Positions 32,882 through 41,794 of a DNA stretch of 64,000 bases are shown one piece after another. Location of the stretch: assembly GCA_965662735.1 (NCBI GenBank), contig CBFIIU010000005.1, forward strand, positions 1 through 64,000. Reading direction: 5' to 3'. The stretch is from JAYODZ01 sp965662735 (GTDB lineage: Bacteria; Pseudomonadota; Alphaproteobacteria; RS24). The number at the start of each line of letters is the position of its first letter. Position 1 is the stretch's first letter. The notes below the pieces were generated by a model. It was not told the origin of the DNA and did not search any database. It saw nothing but the letters and a program-made list of their open reading frames with translations. Made by a program: the position numbers and the translations under genes.

Positions 32882-34114
32882 ATGCCTTCTTTTTCGCCTT
32901 TACGATGTGCGGCCGCCGCACTCCGCAAGACTGTGCTGGTCGGGACCCTGGCCAGTTTCAGCTTCGCCTCCACAGCGACGGCTTTAGAAGTGGAGTTTGA
33001 GGGAGAGATTGAAACCGAAGCGCGGATATTTTTCGAACGCGGCGACCGCCCAGAGGGACGAAAGCATTATGGATCGATCGCTAGCCTGATCGAGCTTGGT
33101 GTTTATGACGAGAGCGGCACGCATAGTTTTGAATTTAAGGGCTTTGCCCGCGGCGATAGTGGCGATGGGCGCCGAAGTCACGGCGATATTCGGGAAGCCA
33201 AATATCGATTTGTAGATGGCGATCTCGAAATTGTCATGGGCATTGATAAGGTCTTTTGGGGGGTGACAGAATTTGTTCATCTCGTCGACGTCATTAATCA
33301 AACTGATTTAGTGGAGAGCCTCGACGGCGAGCAAAAGCTCGGCCAGGCGATGCTCCGCGGCAGCTATGTCTCGGACAATGGAACATTTTCTGTATTTTAT
33401 ATGCCGAGTTTTCGGCCGCGCCGCTTTGAGGGGCCGGCTGGACGCCCGGGGGGCGCGGTGGTGATCGATCCGCATCAGCATCTATATGAAAGCCATCTTG
33501 CAAAACAGCAAGGCGAGTATGCTGTGCGCTACACAAATAGTATTGATATATGGGATGTGGGTCTTTCCTATTTCGATGGCACGGCCCGCGATCCTGTTTT
33601 AAGCCCCGCTTATATGTCGAATGGGCGCTTCGTGCCCTACTACCCGCTGCGCAAACAGGTTTCACTCGACGTGCAAGCAACCATTGACGCGTGGCTCCTT
33701 AAGCTTGAGGCGCTGAGCCAAGACCAATTGGGTGAACGCGACGCGCGCGTCGTCACCGGCGTCGAATATACGCTGTACAGCCTTTTGGGGTCGACCAGCG
33801 ATTTAGGGCTGGTTGCGGAATATATGTGGGATGAGCGCGGCGATCAGGCGCCGCAGCCTTTCGCAAATGATCTGGGCTTTGGCCTGCGCTGGGTCGCCAA
33901 TGACACGGTTTCGACAACCCTATTAGCCGGCGCCATAATTGACCTTGAGGACCAAAGCACAGCCTTATCGATCGAAGCCGAGCGACGCCTGAATAATAAT
34001 ATGAAAATTATGCTCGAAGTTCGGGCGCAAACACATATCGACCCTGACAATCTCATTCAGACCCCGGTCAAGCGCGAAGACTTCGCACGGCTGCGCTGGA
34101 TTTACTATTTTTAG
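32882..34114 (+). CDS. outer-membrane beta-barrel protein of the exporter operon (DUF1302-like)
   Basis: 410 residues with a signal peptide (cleavage near ATALEVE) followed by alternating hydrophobic beta strands and an aromatic C-terminus (LRWIYYF), as expected for an outer-membrane barrel. The segments VMGIDKVFWGVTEFVHLVDVINQTD and FSVFYMPSFRPRRF recall the DUF1302-type proteins often encoded next to RND/MMPL genes. It lies 5 bases after the LolA-like gene, so it is the third member of the same operon. Its role is probably the outer-membrane exit or acceptor step; the substrate is unknown. It is followed by a degenerate 13-bp repeat and a terminator. Confidence 0.8.
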   Translation: MPSFSPLRCAAAALRKTVLVGTLASFSFASTATALEVEFEGEIETEARIFFERGDRPEGRKHYGSIASLIELGVYDESGTHSFEFKGFARGDSGDGRRSHGDIREAKYRFVDGDLEIVMGIDKVFWGVTEFVHLVDVINQTDLVESLDGEQKLGQAMLRGSYVSDNGTFSVFYMPSFRPRRFEGPAGRPGGAVVIDPHQHLYESHLAKQQGEYAVRYTNSIDIWDVGLSYFDGTARDPVLSPAYMSNGRFVPYYPLRKQVSLDVQATIDAWLLKLEALSQDQLGERDARVVTGVEYTLYSLLGSTSDLGLVAEYMWDERGDQAPQPFANDLGFGLRWVANDTVSTTLLAGAIIDLEDQSTALSIEAERRLNNNMKIMLEVRAQTHIDPDNLIQTPVKREDFARLRWIYYF

Positions 34115-34124
34115 GGTGCCGACC

Positions 34125-34217
34125 TTAGGGTTCGGCGCTAAGGTTCGGCGCTAAGGTTCGGCGCAAAATCAGCACCAATGTTCAGCGCGAAAGTTCTGCG
34201 CCAAGGTTCAGCACCAA
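34125..34217 (+). repeat. degenerate 13-bp tandem repeat behind the operon
   Basis: About seven copies of a unit near TAAGGTTCGGCGC. The first three are almost perfect; later copies drift to AATGTTCAGCGCG, AAAGTTCTGCGCC and AAGGTTCAGCACC. It begins 10 bases after the stop of the outer-membrane gene and lies before the terminator, so it would be part of the 3' untranslated region. Confidence 0.88.
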
Positions 34218-34276
34218 GATATGAAGCCGCCCAAACGGCACGACTTTCACTTGCGGCGGGCGCCAAACACCGAAAA

Positions 34277-34304
34277 TGGGGGCCTAAGCCCCCACTCTTT
34301 TTTT
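34277..34304 (+). terminator. Rho-independent terminator, probably bidirectional
   Basis: Stem TGGGGGC/GCCCCCA with loop CTAA, followed by CTCTTTTTTT on the plus strand and by ATTTTCGG on the minus strand. It ends the RND/LolA/outer-membrane operon and may also end the converging porin gene. Confidence 0.88.
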
Positions 34305-34360
34305 GGTGAGGCTGATGCCTCGATGAGTCCGGTTTCTTGGTGAGACGAGCGCCAGACGGA

Positions 34361-35692
34361 CTAAATTTGTAGTGCCAGTGTCAATCCGATCAATGAAACA
34401 TCGCGAGACTGATTAGCGCTGTAATCGGCCTGTGCATCTTGATAGAAATATCCGACTGAAATACCAGGGGCGATACGCGTTTGCCCGCCGATCACCCATT
34501 CTTGATAATCAACAGAAGAGCGCACGGCGACCACCCCATCATCATTGCCATCGGTAAAACTGATCCCCAGCGATGTGCGGCCCATATCATATTTAACCGC
34601 CATATTCAGCGTATCGATGTCCTGGCCCTTCACGCCACGATGATTGTCATAGGTGGTGTAATTGCCGCCGATCGTCAGCTTATCGAGCATAAGTGAAGCG
34701 CCATAGGAGACAATTTTTGGATCTTCAAGCGCATAGGCGACGGTGCCCGTATTGATCGAGTTGTCGCCCTCGGTAACACCAAAAGATAGATCGAGCATCG
34801 TTTTTTCGGTAAACGCATGATGATAGTCAATGGCGTAGCTGTAGATATCATCTTGCTCGGCGACTTTGGTCACATTAGTGCGGCCGCCCGACGGATTGCC
34901 ATTATTGGCAGAATAGCTGACCGAGCCCCTAAATCCGGCGACCCGTGGCGAGAAGTAGATAATTTTAAGTTCATCATCCGAGATCTGATCCGACAATGTC
35001 GACATATTGACGCTATTCAGCGAGTATTCAAGGCCGCCCGGGCCAATGGCAAAGCCTGTATCCGCGTCATTGCGCAGGGATAGGTTTCGCTGGATAATTT
35101 CGTCGGTCAAACGGTTCCGATAGGGACGCATGCCGGCAATGAAGGTCGGGGCTTGCACGGCAGAGAGATAGGTTGCGTCATTCTCTGCGCCAATGGTGAA
35201 GCGACCAAAGGCACCGTCAATATAAACATATGCTTCGTCAATAGGATCATTGTCATCTTCATCTTGCGCTTCGACTTGAACCTGCAAGCCAAACCGAACG
35301 CCATTATCGAGAACCGTCTCAGCGTTAAAGTGAATTTCGGCATCTTGCGACATCGCATTGCGCGTATAATCGTCATTTCGATCGACATAAGCCATGCCGG
35401 TATAGAAAAAGCCATTCACTGAAAAATTCAGTGGCGTTGCGCCCATCATTTCAGATTGACTCCCTTGCTGAGCATAGGCGTGAGGGGTGCATATGGCTGT
35501 TCCCAGCACAAGACCAAGCGTTGAACGGCGTCCCACGGCGTGAAGGAAAGACAGAGGCTTCAGATAGGCTCGAGACTTACGGGGGGCAAGAGATTGAAGA
35601 CCGGCTGTATTTTGTCGTTTGGGAGAATCGACTGCATCGACAGCGCCCGCATCGGCCGCGTCAGTCAGGGAGGAGAGGAATGTTAAATTCAT
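34361..35692 (-). CDS. porin with unusually long N-terminal extension
   Basis: 443 residues from ATG 35692, which has AAAGGTGA upstream. It is a Gram-negative porin related to the next gene: both share motifs such as DAEIHFNAETVLDNGVRFGLQVQVEA, DEAYVYIDGAFGRFTIGAEN and a final barrel strand ending in a hydrophobic residue (LTLALQI). The oddity is that the apparent signal peptide (STLGLVLGTAICTPHAYAQ) begins about 58 residues into the protein, after a polar stretch rich in Asp, Ala, Arg and Lys. No internal ATG exists there, so either a non-ATG start is used or the protein has an extended leader. It transports small solutes passively; selectivity is unknown. Confidence 0.88.
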   Translation of the reverse strand: MNLTFLSSLTDAADAGAVDAVDSPKRQNTAGLQSLAPRKSRAYLKPLSFLHAVGRRSTLGLVLGTAICTPHAYAQQGSQSEMMGATPLNFSVNGFFYTGMAYVDRNDDYTRNAMSQDAEIHFNAETVLDNGVRFGLQVQVEAQDEDDNDPIDEAYVYIDGAFGRFTIGAENDATYLSAVQAPTFIAGMRPYRNRLTDEIIQRNLSLRNDADTGFAIGPGGLEYSLNSVNMSTLSDQISDDELKIIYFSPRVAGFRGSVSYSANNGNPSGGRTNVTKVAEQDDIYSYAIDYHHAFTEKTMLDLSFGVTEGDNSINTGTVAYALEDPKIVSYGASLMLDKLTIGGNYTTYDNHRGVKGQDIDTLNMAVKYDMGRTSLGISFTDGNDDGVVAVRSSVDYQEWVIGGQTRIAPGISVGYFYQDAQADYSANQSRDVSLIGLTLALQI

Positions 35693-36291
35693 GATTGTCA
35701 CCTTTTCTTTGTTGTTACAAAACACGCTCTACCGAACACGCATCGGAACAACGGGCACGAAGGCGGCTCCAGGTTCCAACCAAACCACGCAACGCACAAA
35801 ACTTCAGAAACAGCCCCAAAAACGGCTGCAAAAAACACGTAACAAACGGGAAAAGACCACCTCAACAATCGGTGGCGCATCACAGAAATGACACGCTTCG
35901 GGCTAGGCAACTAGATGGCATTTTTTCAAATACTAAAATCAGGCCTCGTATTTGGAACAGACCCGAGCCCAGAAAAATGGTGCCCAATAGACGGCCAGAG
36001 CTGAGGCCGAGGGCTCAAAAGGCCAGAGTACTGAGCCAGAGTACTGAGCCAGAGTACTGAGCCAGAGTACTGAGCCAGAGTACTGAGAAGGCCTAAGAAA
36101 CAGAAAGCCTGAGAAACAGAAAGCCAGAAAAAAGAGAACCAAAGGAAAAAGAGAACCAAAGGGTGGCTGAGACGCACCTTATTCTTGTTATTTTATGGAC
36201 ACAGCCAAGCCTAAGCTAGGCAAAACGTCACGCGCTGTCCATGGATTAGAGATTGCCTTGTTCGATCAACACAACTCCAACGAGAAACGAA
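35693..36291. other. porin-porin intergenic region with tandem repeats
   Basis: About 600 bases without a convincing gene. Contents: the upstream region of the first porin (an AT-rich CTTTTCTTTGTTG stretch near 35702-35716, which reads as the ribosome binding site region on the minus strand), purine-rich sequence 35800-35880, the 13-bp array at 36022-36086, and then further short repeats (GAAACAGAAAGCC twice, AGAGAACCAAAGG twice, about 36096-36160). Open frames across it are built from repeats and lack ribosome binding sites. Confidence 0.6.
36022..36086 (+). repeat. 13-bp tandem repeat, 5 copies
   Basis: Five exact copies of GCCAGAGTACTGA between the two porin genes. The core contains the palindrome AGTACT. 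Imperfect repeats of a different unit follow to about 36160. Confidence 0.95.
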
Positions 36292-36319
36292 AAATGGCGG
36301 GGGGAGGGCCCCGCCATTT
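36292..36319 (-). terminator. Rho-independent terminator of the second porin
   Basis: Perfect 11-bp stem AAATGGCGGGG/CCCCGCCATTT with a 6-base loop; on the minus strand it ends in CATTTTTCG. It lies about 45 bases after the porin stop. Another perfect inverted repeat, CGACCTCCC/GGGAGGTCG (36331-36350), stands between the stop and the terminator. Confidence 0.9.
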
Positions 36320-36363
36320 CCAATCATGAACGACCTCCCAAGGGAGGTCGCCAAGAAGAGTTC

Positions 36364-37389
36364 TTAGAACTTCAGAAGCAAGCCAACACCAATAAAGTCG
36401 GTGTCGCCTTTGCTTGTGTCGTCACTTTGAACTTGCTCATAAGAGTAGGTCAGCTTCACACCAGACATCAGCTTCGTGCTACCGCCAAGAATCAAGATGT
36501 CAGTGTCGTTATTTGTGTTGCTGGCCGTTGGGTCCTCTTGATTTTGGATCGCAAAACCAAGCGTCGAGTCACCCATTTTATAGGCAGCACCGTAATGCAT
36601 GATTTCCCAATCGTTACCATTAGGCTCATCCGCCTCAAAATAATGGCCACCAATGGAGAAGTTACCAAAGCCTAGCTGCGCACCAACAGCATATTCGCTG
36701 TCGTCAACATCGCTTTTTTCGCCTTCTTCATAGGTGTAAGACAGTTTTACTTTTGCGCCGCCAAGGTCACCACCATAGGCAACAGCATAAGACATAACGT
36801 CTTCATATTTACCGTTATCTTTTTCCAACAGCAGAGTGCCACCAGCACCGGCGCCGCCGCTATTTTCAGCAGATGGGGTCATCGAGAAACCGAATTGGAA
36901 CCCACCAACTTTTGGCGTCATATAGCTAAGTTTGTTGGCATCGCCAGAATAGTTGTCATGAAGTGGCTTTTCATATTTTGCAACTTCACCCCAAGTTTCG
37001 AAATTATTATCGTAGGTTTTCCAGCCCAAGAATCTCGGCGCGGAAACTTGCATCAGATAGGCGGCTGAGTTTTCAGCACCTAAGATTACTTTACCGAAGT
37101 CGCCTTTGACATAGACGTAATGTTCGTCAATTTGGTCGCTGCTGGTCGATGCTTCCAACTGAACTTGGAAACCATATTCGATGCCATTGTCTGATTTACC
37201 TTTACCCTTAAAGATAATTTCGGCATCTTCTTGAAGCGACTGATCTGTGTAATCTTTGCCTGTATTGTCACTATCGACCAAGTAAACCATTGAATTATAA
37301 TAGCCACCAACGGTGACAGCGATGGGCCCGGCTACTGCAGGCGCCATTGAAAGAGCCGCAAAAGCTGTTCCAAGTACTAGTTTTTTCAT
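36364..37389 (-). CDS. porin, alphaproteobacterial type
   Basis: 341-residue outer-membrane porin. The start is ATG 37389 (MKKLVLGTAFAALSMAPAVAG), a textbook signal peptide with AGGAC before it; the longer frame to 37422 is not needed. The mature part has alternating beta strands (GGYYNSMVYLVDSD, YGFQVQLEASTS, EHYVYVKGDFGKVILGAEN) and ends in LLLKF with the C-terminal Phe needed for barrel assembly. Codon use is more AT-rich and more uniform than in its neighbours, which suggests high expression. It has a strong terminator and a long leader. It is paralogous to the preceding porin but has a normal N-terminus. Confidence 0.94.
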   Translation of the reverse strand: MKKLVLGTAFAALSMAPAVAGPIAVTVGGYYNSMVYLVDSDNTGKDYTDQSLQEDAEIIFKGKGKSDNGIEYGFQVQLEASTSSDQIDEHYVYVKGDFGKVILGAENSAAYLMQVSAPRFLGWKTYDNNFETWGEVAKYEKPLHDNYSGDANKLSYMTPKVGGFQFGFSMTPSAENSGGAGAGGTLLLEKDNGKYEDVMSYAVAYGGDLGGAKVKLSYTYEEGEKSDVDDSEYAVGAQLGFGNFSIGGHYFEADEPNGNDWEIMHYGAAYKMGDSTLGFAIQNQEDPTASNTNNDTDILILGGSTKLMSGVKLTYSYEQVQSDDTSKGDTDFIGVGLLLKF

Positions 37390-37790
37390 AACGTCCTCAC
37401 AAAGTTCCTGGGCTAAAAACACTCTAGCCGAGGAGGGTTCTAACTACTTCTAGTTGCGTGTTCAGAGTTAAATTTCATTCAACGCCACACACGCGACCCA
37501 AGCGAGATTTCATCCAAATTGGGCCTGTCGGGAATAGATACTGATTATGTGAAAGTTTTGTGACAAATTTAAAAAAAAATGTGAATAGGGCTAAAAACTC
37601 ACCATGCATCGGCCTCATTTATGACGCTAATTCATTGGGTTAATATCAATGCCCATGACAGAGCAGGTCGGCTGCGCGCTGTCCTCCCCATCAGCCCTCT
37701 CAACCGCAGACCCGCGAAATGAGCTCTTAGTGTTTGATCTCCCCTTCTCCTGACGCGCGGGCGGGCCTATAGTTAAAGAACGGAGGAATT
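37390..37790. other. divergent regulatory region between porin and propionyl-CoA synthetase
   Basis: About 400 bases with no gene. It is AT-rich near 37555-37600 with a run of nine As. On the minus strand TTGTCA (complement of 37561-37566) could be a -35 element for the porin, with a weak CAGTAT 17 bases on. No operator repeats were identified. The right end carries GGAGGAATT, the ribosome binding site of the acyl-CoA synthetase. Confidence 0.5.
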
Positions 37791-39698
37791 ATGGGATATC
37801 AGGCTACCTATTCCGACTGGAAACAGTCGCCGGAGGAATTTTGGTTAAATCAATCGTCGGATATTGATTGGATCACGCCACCGCAAACGGCTTATGCCGA
37901 AATAGATGGCCTCGACCATTGGTTTCCTGATGGGCGCGTGAATACATGTTACAATTGTCTCGACCGACATGTCGCGGCCGGCCATGGCGACAGAACGGCC
38001 CTGATTTACGATTCGCCGCTAACCCAGCAACAAACCGCAATAAGCTATAGCGATCTGCTCGTTCGCGTTTCGCATTTCGCAGGGGTGTTGCGTTCTTATG
38101 GCCTTGGCAAAGGCGATCGGGTCATCATCTATATGCCAATGATCCTTGAGACGGCGATTGCGGCCCTCGCCTGCGCCCGCCTCGGCGCCATCCATTCGAT
38201 CGTGTTTGGCGGGTTTGCGGCGCCGGAGCTCGCCACGCGCATCGATGATGCGCAACCCCATCTCATTCTGTCAGCCTCATGTGGCATCGAGCCGGGCCGT
38301 ATTATTGATTATAAACCGCTTTTGGATGGCGCCATTGAGCTGGCGCTGCATAAGCCCGCGCACTGCATTATTTTGCAACGCCCGCAATCCGAGGCCACAC
38401 TGATGGCCGAGCGCGATATTGACTGGCGTCAAGCCGAGCAAGACCTACCCGCTGAATTTCATGCCACAGCGTGTACACCCCTCGCAGCAACCGATCCGCT
38501 TTACATCTTATACACCTCGGGCACGACCGGCATCCCTAAGGGCGTTGTGCGCGACAATGGCGGCCATTTAGTGGCCCTCAATTGGGCAATGCGCAATGTC
38601 TATAATATCGGGGCGGGCGATGTTTTCTGGTCAGCCTCAGATATGGGATGGGTGGTCGGCCACAGCTTCATCCTCTACGGGCCCCTGATTGTGGGAGCGA
38701 CCAGCATTATCTATGAGGGCAAGCCCGTCGGGACGCCCGATGCCGGCGCATTTTGGCGGGTCATCGCCGAGCATCAAGTGAAGGCGCTCTTCACAGCGCC
38801 CACCGCGTTTCGCGCGATCCGCAAGGAAGACCCGAAAGCGGAGCTCTTGCAACGCTATGCGATGGATCATTTTGAGGCCCTGTTTCTCGCGGGCGAGCGC
38901 GCTGATCCTGATACCGTCTTATGGGCCGAACAGGTTCTTCAAACACCTGTGATTGATAATTGGTGGCAAACCGAGACGGGATGGCCCATCTGCGCCAATC
39001 CAATTGGTCTCGAAACACTTACCGTGAAACATGGCTCGCCCAGTGTTCCGATGCCGGGCTATGACGTCCGAATTGTCGATGAAACGGGTATGGAAGTGCC
39101 CGCCGGGACAATTGGCTCGGTGGTCATCAAATTGCCCCTGCCACCCGGATGTCTGCCCACCTTATGGGAAAACCACGACGGCTATCAGGCCGCTTATTTG
39201 AAGGATTTTCCAGGCTACTACAAAACCGGCGATGCCGGCTATCAAGACGAGGATGGCTATTTATTCATCATGTCGCGCACCGATGACATTATTAATGTTG
39301 CGGGCCATCGCCTATCAACGGGCGGCATGGAAGAGGTTTTATCGGGCCACCCCGATATTGTTGAATGCGCTGTCTTGGGGGTGAATGACCCTTTGAAAGG
39401 CCAAATTCCCCTTGGCTTGGTTGTGTTTAACGATGGCGTCAATCGTCCCGACGCAGAAATTCTCGATGAATGCGTGGCACGTATTCGCAATGATATCGGC
39501 CCTGTCGCCGCCTTTAAGCTTATTGCGCGCGTGGCACGTCTGCCCAAAACTCGCTCGGGGAAAATTTTGCGGGGAACCGTGCGGCGCATCGCCAATGGCG
39601 AAAGCTGGACAATGCCCGCCACAATTGATGACCCCTCTATCTTGGATGACATTGCCAAGACGTTGCGGCAGTTAGGATATCCTCAGGATAAAATGTAA
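37791..39698 (+). CDS. prpE: propionyl-CoA synthetase
   Basis: 635-residue AMP-forming acyl-CoA synthetase (ANL family) that activates propionate with ATP and CoA. The P-loop motif YTSGTTGIPKGVVRDNGGH (about residues 240-258) with VVRDNGG is characteristic of PrpE rather than acetyl-CoA synthetase. WWQTETGWPI (about 385-394) contacts the adenylate, YYKTGDAGYQDEDGYLF is the A8 region, and RSGKILRG near the C-terminus carries the catalytic and acetylatable Lys. The start is preceded by GGAGGAATT. The stop overlaps the start of the MFS gene (TAATG), so transport and activation of a short-chain acid are probably linked. Confidence 0.93.
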   Translation: MGYQATYSDWKQSPEEFWLNQSSDIDWITPPQTAYAEIDGLDHWFPDGRVNTCYNCLDRHVAAGHGDRTALIYDSPLTQQQTAISYSDLLVRVSHFAGVLRSYGLGKGDRVIIYMPMILETAIAALACARLGAIHSIVFGGFAAPELATRIDDAQPHLILSASCGIEPGRIIDYKPLLDGAIELALHKPAHCIILQRPQSEATLMAERDIDWRQAEQDLPAEFHATACTPLAATDPLYILYTSGTTGIPKGVVRDNGGHLVALNWAMRNVYNIGAGDVFWSASDMGWVVGHSFILYGPLIVGATSIIYEGKPVGTPDAGAFWRVIAEHQVKALFTAPTAFRAIRKEDPKAELLQRYAMDHFEALFLAGERADPDTVLWAEQVLQTPVIDNWWQTETGWPICANPIGLETLTVKHGSPSVPMPGYDVRIVDETGMEVPAGTIGSVVIKLPLPPGCLPTLWENHDGYQAAYLKDFPGYYKTGDAGYQDEDGYLFIMSRTDDIINVAGHRLSTGGMEEVLSGHPDIVECAVLGVNDPLKGQIPLGLVVFNDGVNRPDAEILDECVARIRNDIGPVAAFKLIARVARLPKTRSGKILRGTVRRIANGESWTMPATIDDPSILDDIAKTLRQLGYPQDKM

Positions 39699-40927
39699 TG
39701 GAACACGCAAATCGTTTCACCCGCGGCTGGGTGCTCGTCCTAGCAACCGCCTACTGCTTATCGATTGGCTCAGGGCTAGGGTTTTATGCCCAGTCCATCT
39801 ATCTGGCTGAAATCGTACGCGTGCATAACTTACCGGTAAGCGGAACCTCATTAGGAAGTACATTTTTTCTGCTTATTTCGGGCCTCACAGGCATCGTCAT
39901 CGGCCAGCTCATGCGCCATATCGATATTCGCTGGATCATTGGCGTTGGCGCCTTAACCATGGGCTTTGCGATTGTGTTGCTGGGATATGTCGAGAGCTTA
40001 ATGGGCATTTACGGCTTCTATGCCGTCCTCGGGGTTGGATTTGCCTGCGTCGGCACCTTACCGGCGACCACGCTCATCACACGCTGGTTCGTTAAACGCC
40101 GCGCTTTTGCTTTAGCTGTATCGCAATCCGGCCTCTCGCTGGGGGGCATTGTCATCACTCCCATCCTTGCCGAAAGGTTGAGCCTGGACGGTCTGACAGG
40201 TGGCCAGGCCCCCTTTTTTGTGGCTCTGATCTTGCTGGTGTTTCCAATCATTTTGTTATGTATCCGCAACGATCCTCGAGATATTGGGATCGGGCCCGAT
40301 GGCGGAGAACCGCTGGTTGCCCCTGCGGATACTGGCGATGCAACACCGCTTGGGAATATCGCCCGACAGCCTTTCTTTGTTCTGCTCACCGCCGCCTCGG
40401 CCTTAGCCTTGTTCACGCAAGTTGGGGCCATCGCCCATGCCTATAGCTGGGCTTTGGAGCGTGCTGACTTTGAGACAGCCACGCGCACCCTTGCCGTTCT
40501 CGCTTTTTTTAGTTTTATCTCGCGCCTGATTTGGGGCAATTGGCTCGACCGGATTTCGATTTTGCCGTTTACCGTCGGTCTCTATCTATGTCAGGCCTTA
40601 TCAATGATGCTGATGTCATTTGCCACTGGAAATTTTGCCGTTCTCGCGGTCACCACGCTTTTCGGGTGCACGGTCGGGCTGATCCTCATGGTGCAACCCC
40701 TGATCATTGCGAGCCATTTCCGAACCGAGCTGTTTTCGTCGCTGTTGAGCATTAATCAATTTATTATGACGTGCTGCGTGGGGCTTGGGCCTTTAGTGGT
40801 GGGCTTATGTCATGATTATTTAGGCGGCTATAATTTTGGCTTTTTGGTTCTATCGACCAGCGGGGCTTGTGCAGCACTGTGCCTGCATCTCGCCCGAGCA
40901 TATCGACCGGTTCTTGCAACATGCTGA
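39698..40927 (+). CDS. MFS transporter, monocarboxylate/oxalate-formate type
   Basis: 409-residue major facilitator with 12 predicted helices, a central cytoplasmic loop (about residues 190-220) and the RWFVKRRAFALAVSQSGLSLGG motif after TM4 typical of the OFA and monocarboxylate groups. The ATG overlaps the prpE stop, which makes propionate or a related acid a reasonable substrate (inference from context). The 3' end overlaps the next gene by seven bases (ATGCTGA). Confidence 0.85.
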   Translation: MEHANRFTRGWVLVLATAYCLSIGSGLGFYAQSIYLAEIVRVHNLPVSGTSLGSTFFLLISGLTGIVIGQLMRHIDIRWIIGVGALTMGFAIVLLGYVESLMGIYGFYAVLGVGFACVGTLPATTLITRWFVKRRAFALAVSQSGLSLGGIVITPILAERLSLDGLTGGQAPFFVALILLVFPIILLCIRNDPRDIGIGPDGGEPLVAPADTGDATPLGNIARQPFFVLLTAASALALFTQVGAIAHAYSWALERADFETATRTLAVLAFFSFISRLIWGNWLDRISILPFTVGLYLCQALSMMLMSFATGNFAVLAVTTLFGCTVGLILMVQPLIIASHFRTELFSSLLSINQFIMTCCVGLGPLVVGLCHDYLGGYNFGFLVLSTSGACAALCLHLARAYRPVLATC

Positions 40928-41661
40928 GTTGGATTAAAAAACGCCCTGAGCGTAAAATCGTCCGTCATTTAGCGGGCTATGATGTCGAGATCACCTTCAA
41001 GCGCGTGCGTAATATTATTCTCCGCCTCAAGCCCGGAACCACTCGGCTTTATATTTCGGCTCCCCATCGCATATCGCAAAAAGAAATTGCCCAATTCATT
41101 CAATCCCGCACAGAGTGGATTGAGCATCATCAAGCGGCTCTTCAAGCCGCCCCTCCACCCTCCACTACACTGCGCCCGGGCGACAAATGCGCCGTATGGG
41201 GGCGGCCCCTACAAATTGTATTTACACCCAAGCGCCGCAAGGCCATTTCCTATGATTTGGCCTATCTCTATTTGCCGGTGGGGGACGTCGAGACTGTTTC
41301 GATAAAACTGATCGAGCGCTGGTATAAGCAAGAGGCTGAGCGCGCAATACAGGAGATATTGCCCTATTGGCTCGAGCAAACCCAAACCCACATTACAAAA
41401 GTCACATGCCGCTCCATGTCTTCGCGCTGGGGAAGCTGCTCCCCGACGCGACGCACCATTCGACTGAATTCAGCGCTCGCTCAATATGACCTTAAATATC
41501 TGGAATATGTGCTGGTCCATGAGCTGACCCACCTCTATGAGCTGGGACACAATGCGCGTTTTTATGGTTTTATGGATCAATTTTTGCCCGATTGGCGAAC
41601 CCGCCAACGGGGTCTTCATCACTTTCACCCCACCACCCAGCCTTCCTTTTTACGCGATTAA
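40921..41661 (+). CDS. YgjP-like (UTP pyrophosphatase-type) zinc metallopeptidase-fold protein
   Basis: 246 residues starting at ATG 40921, inside the end of the MFS gene. The C-terminal domain carries SRWGSCSPTRRTIRLN (about 178-193) and the gluzincin motif HELTH with a third His in ELGHNARF (about 212-226), the DUF45/M48-related pattern of YgjP. Family members include a predicted metalloprotease and an enzyme reported to hydrolyse UTP. No signal peptide is present, so it should be cytoplasmic. The overlap of seven bases implies co-transcription with the propionate genes, but a functional link is not evident. Confidence 0.9.
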   Translation: MLSWIKKRPERKIVRHLAGYDVEITFKRVRNIILRLKPGTTRLYISAPHRISQKEIAQFIQSRTEWIEHHQAALQAAPPPSTTLRPGDKCAVWGRPLQIVFTPKRRKAISYDLAYLYLPVGDVETVSIKLIERWYKQEAERAIQEILPYWLEQTQTHITKVTCRSMSSRWGSCSPTRRTIRLNSALAQYDLKYLEYVLVHELTHLYELGHNARFYGFMDQFLPDWRTRQRGLHHFHPTTQPSFLRD

Positions 41662-41794
41662 CACCCTAATTTTTCGATCTTTTTTTTGGTGTATTTCGGC
41701 TGCATTTCGTCACTTATCTTCTGGACACTGGTCGGTTCTTTCGGTCAAATATTAAAACCAAAAATGCTGAAAGCGGTTGCGTGAGGGAGTGAGT

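Noticed and set aside
36022..36086. Operator array or integration-host-factor sites between the porins
   Set aside because: The 13-bp units match no known binding consensus and are far from either start codon; a slippage repeat explains them.
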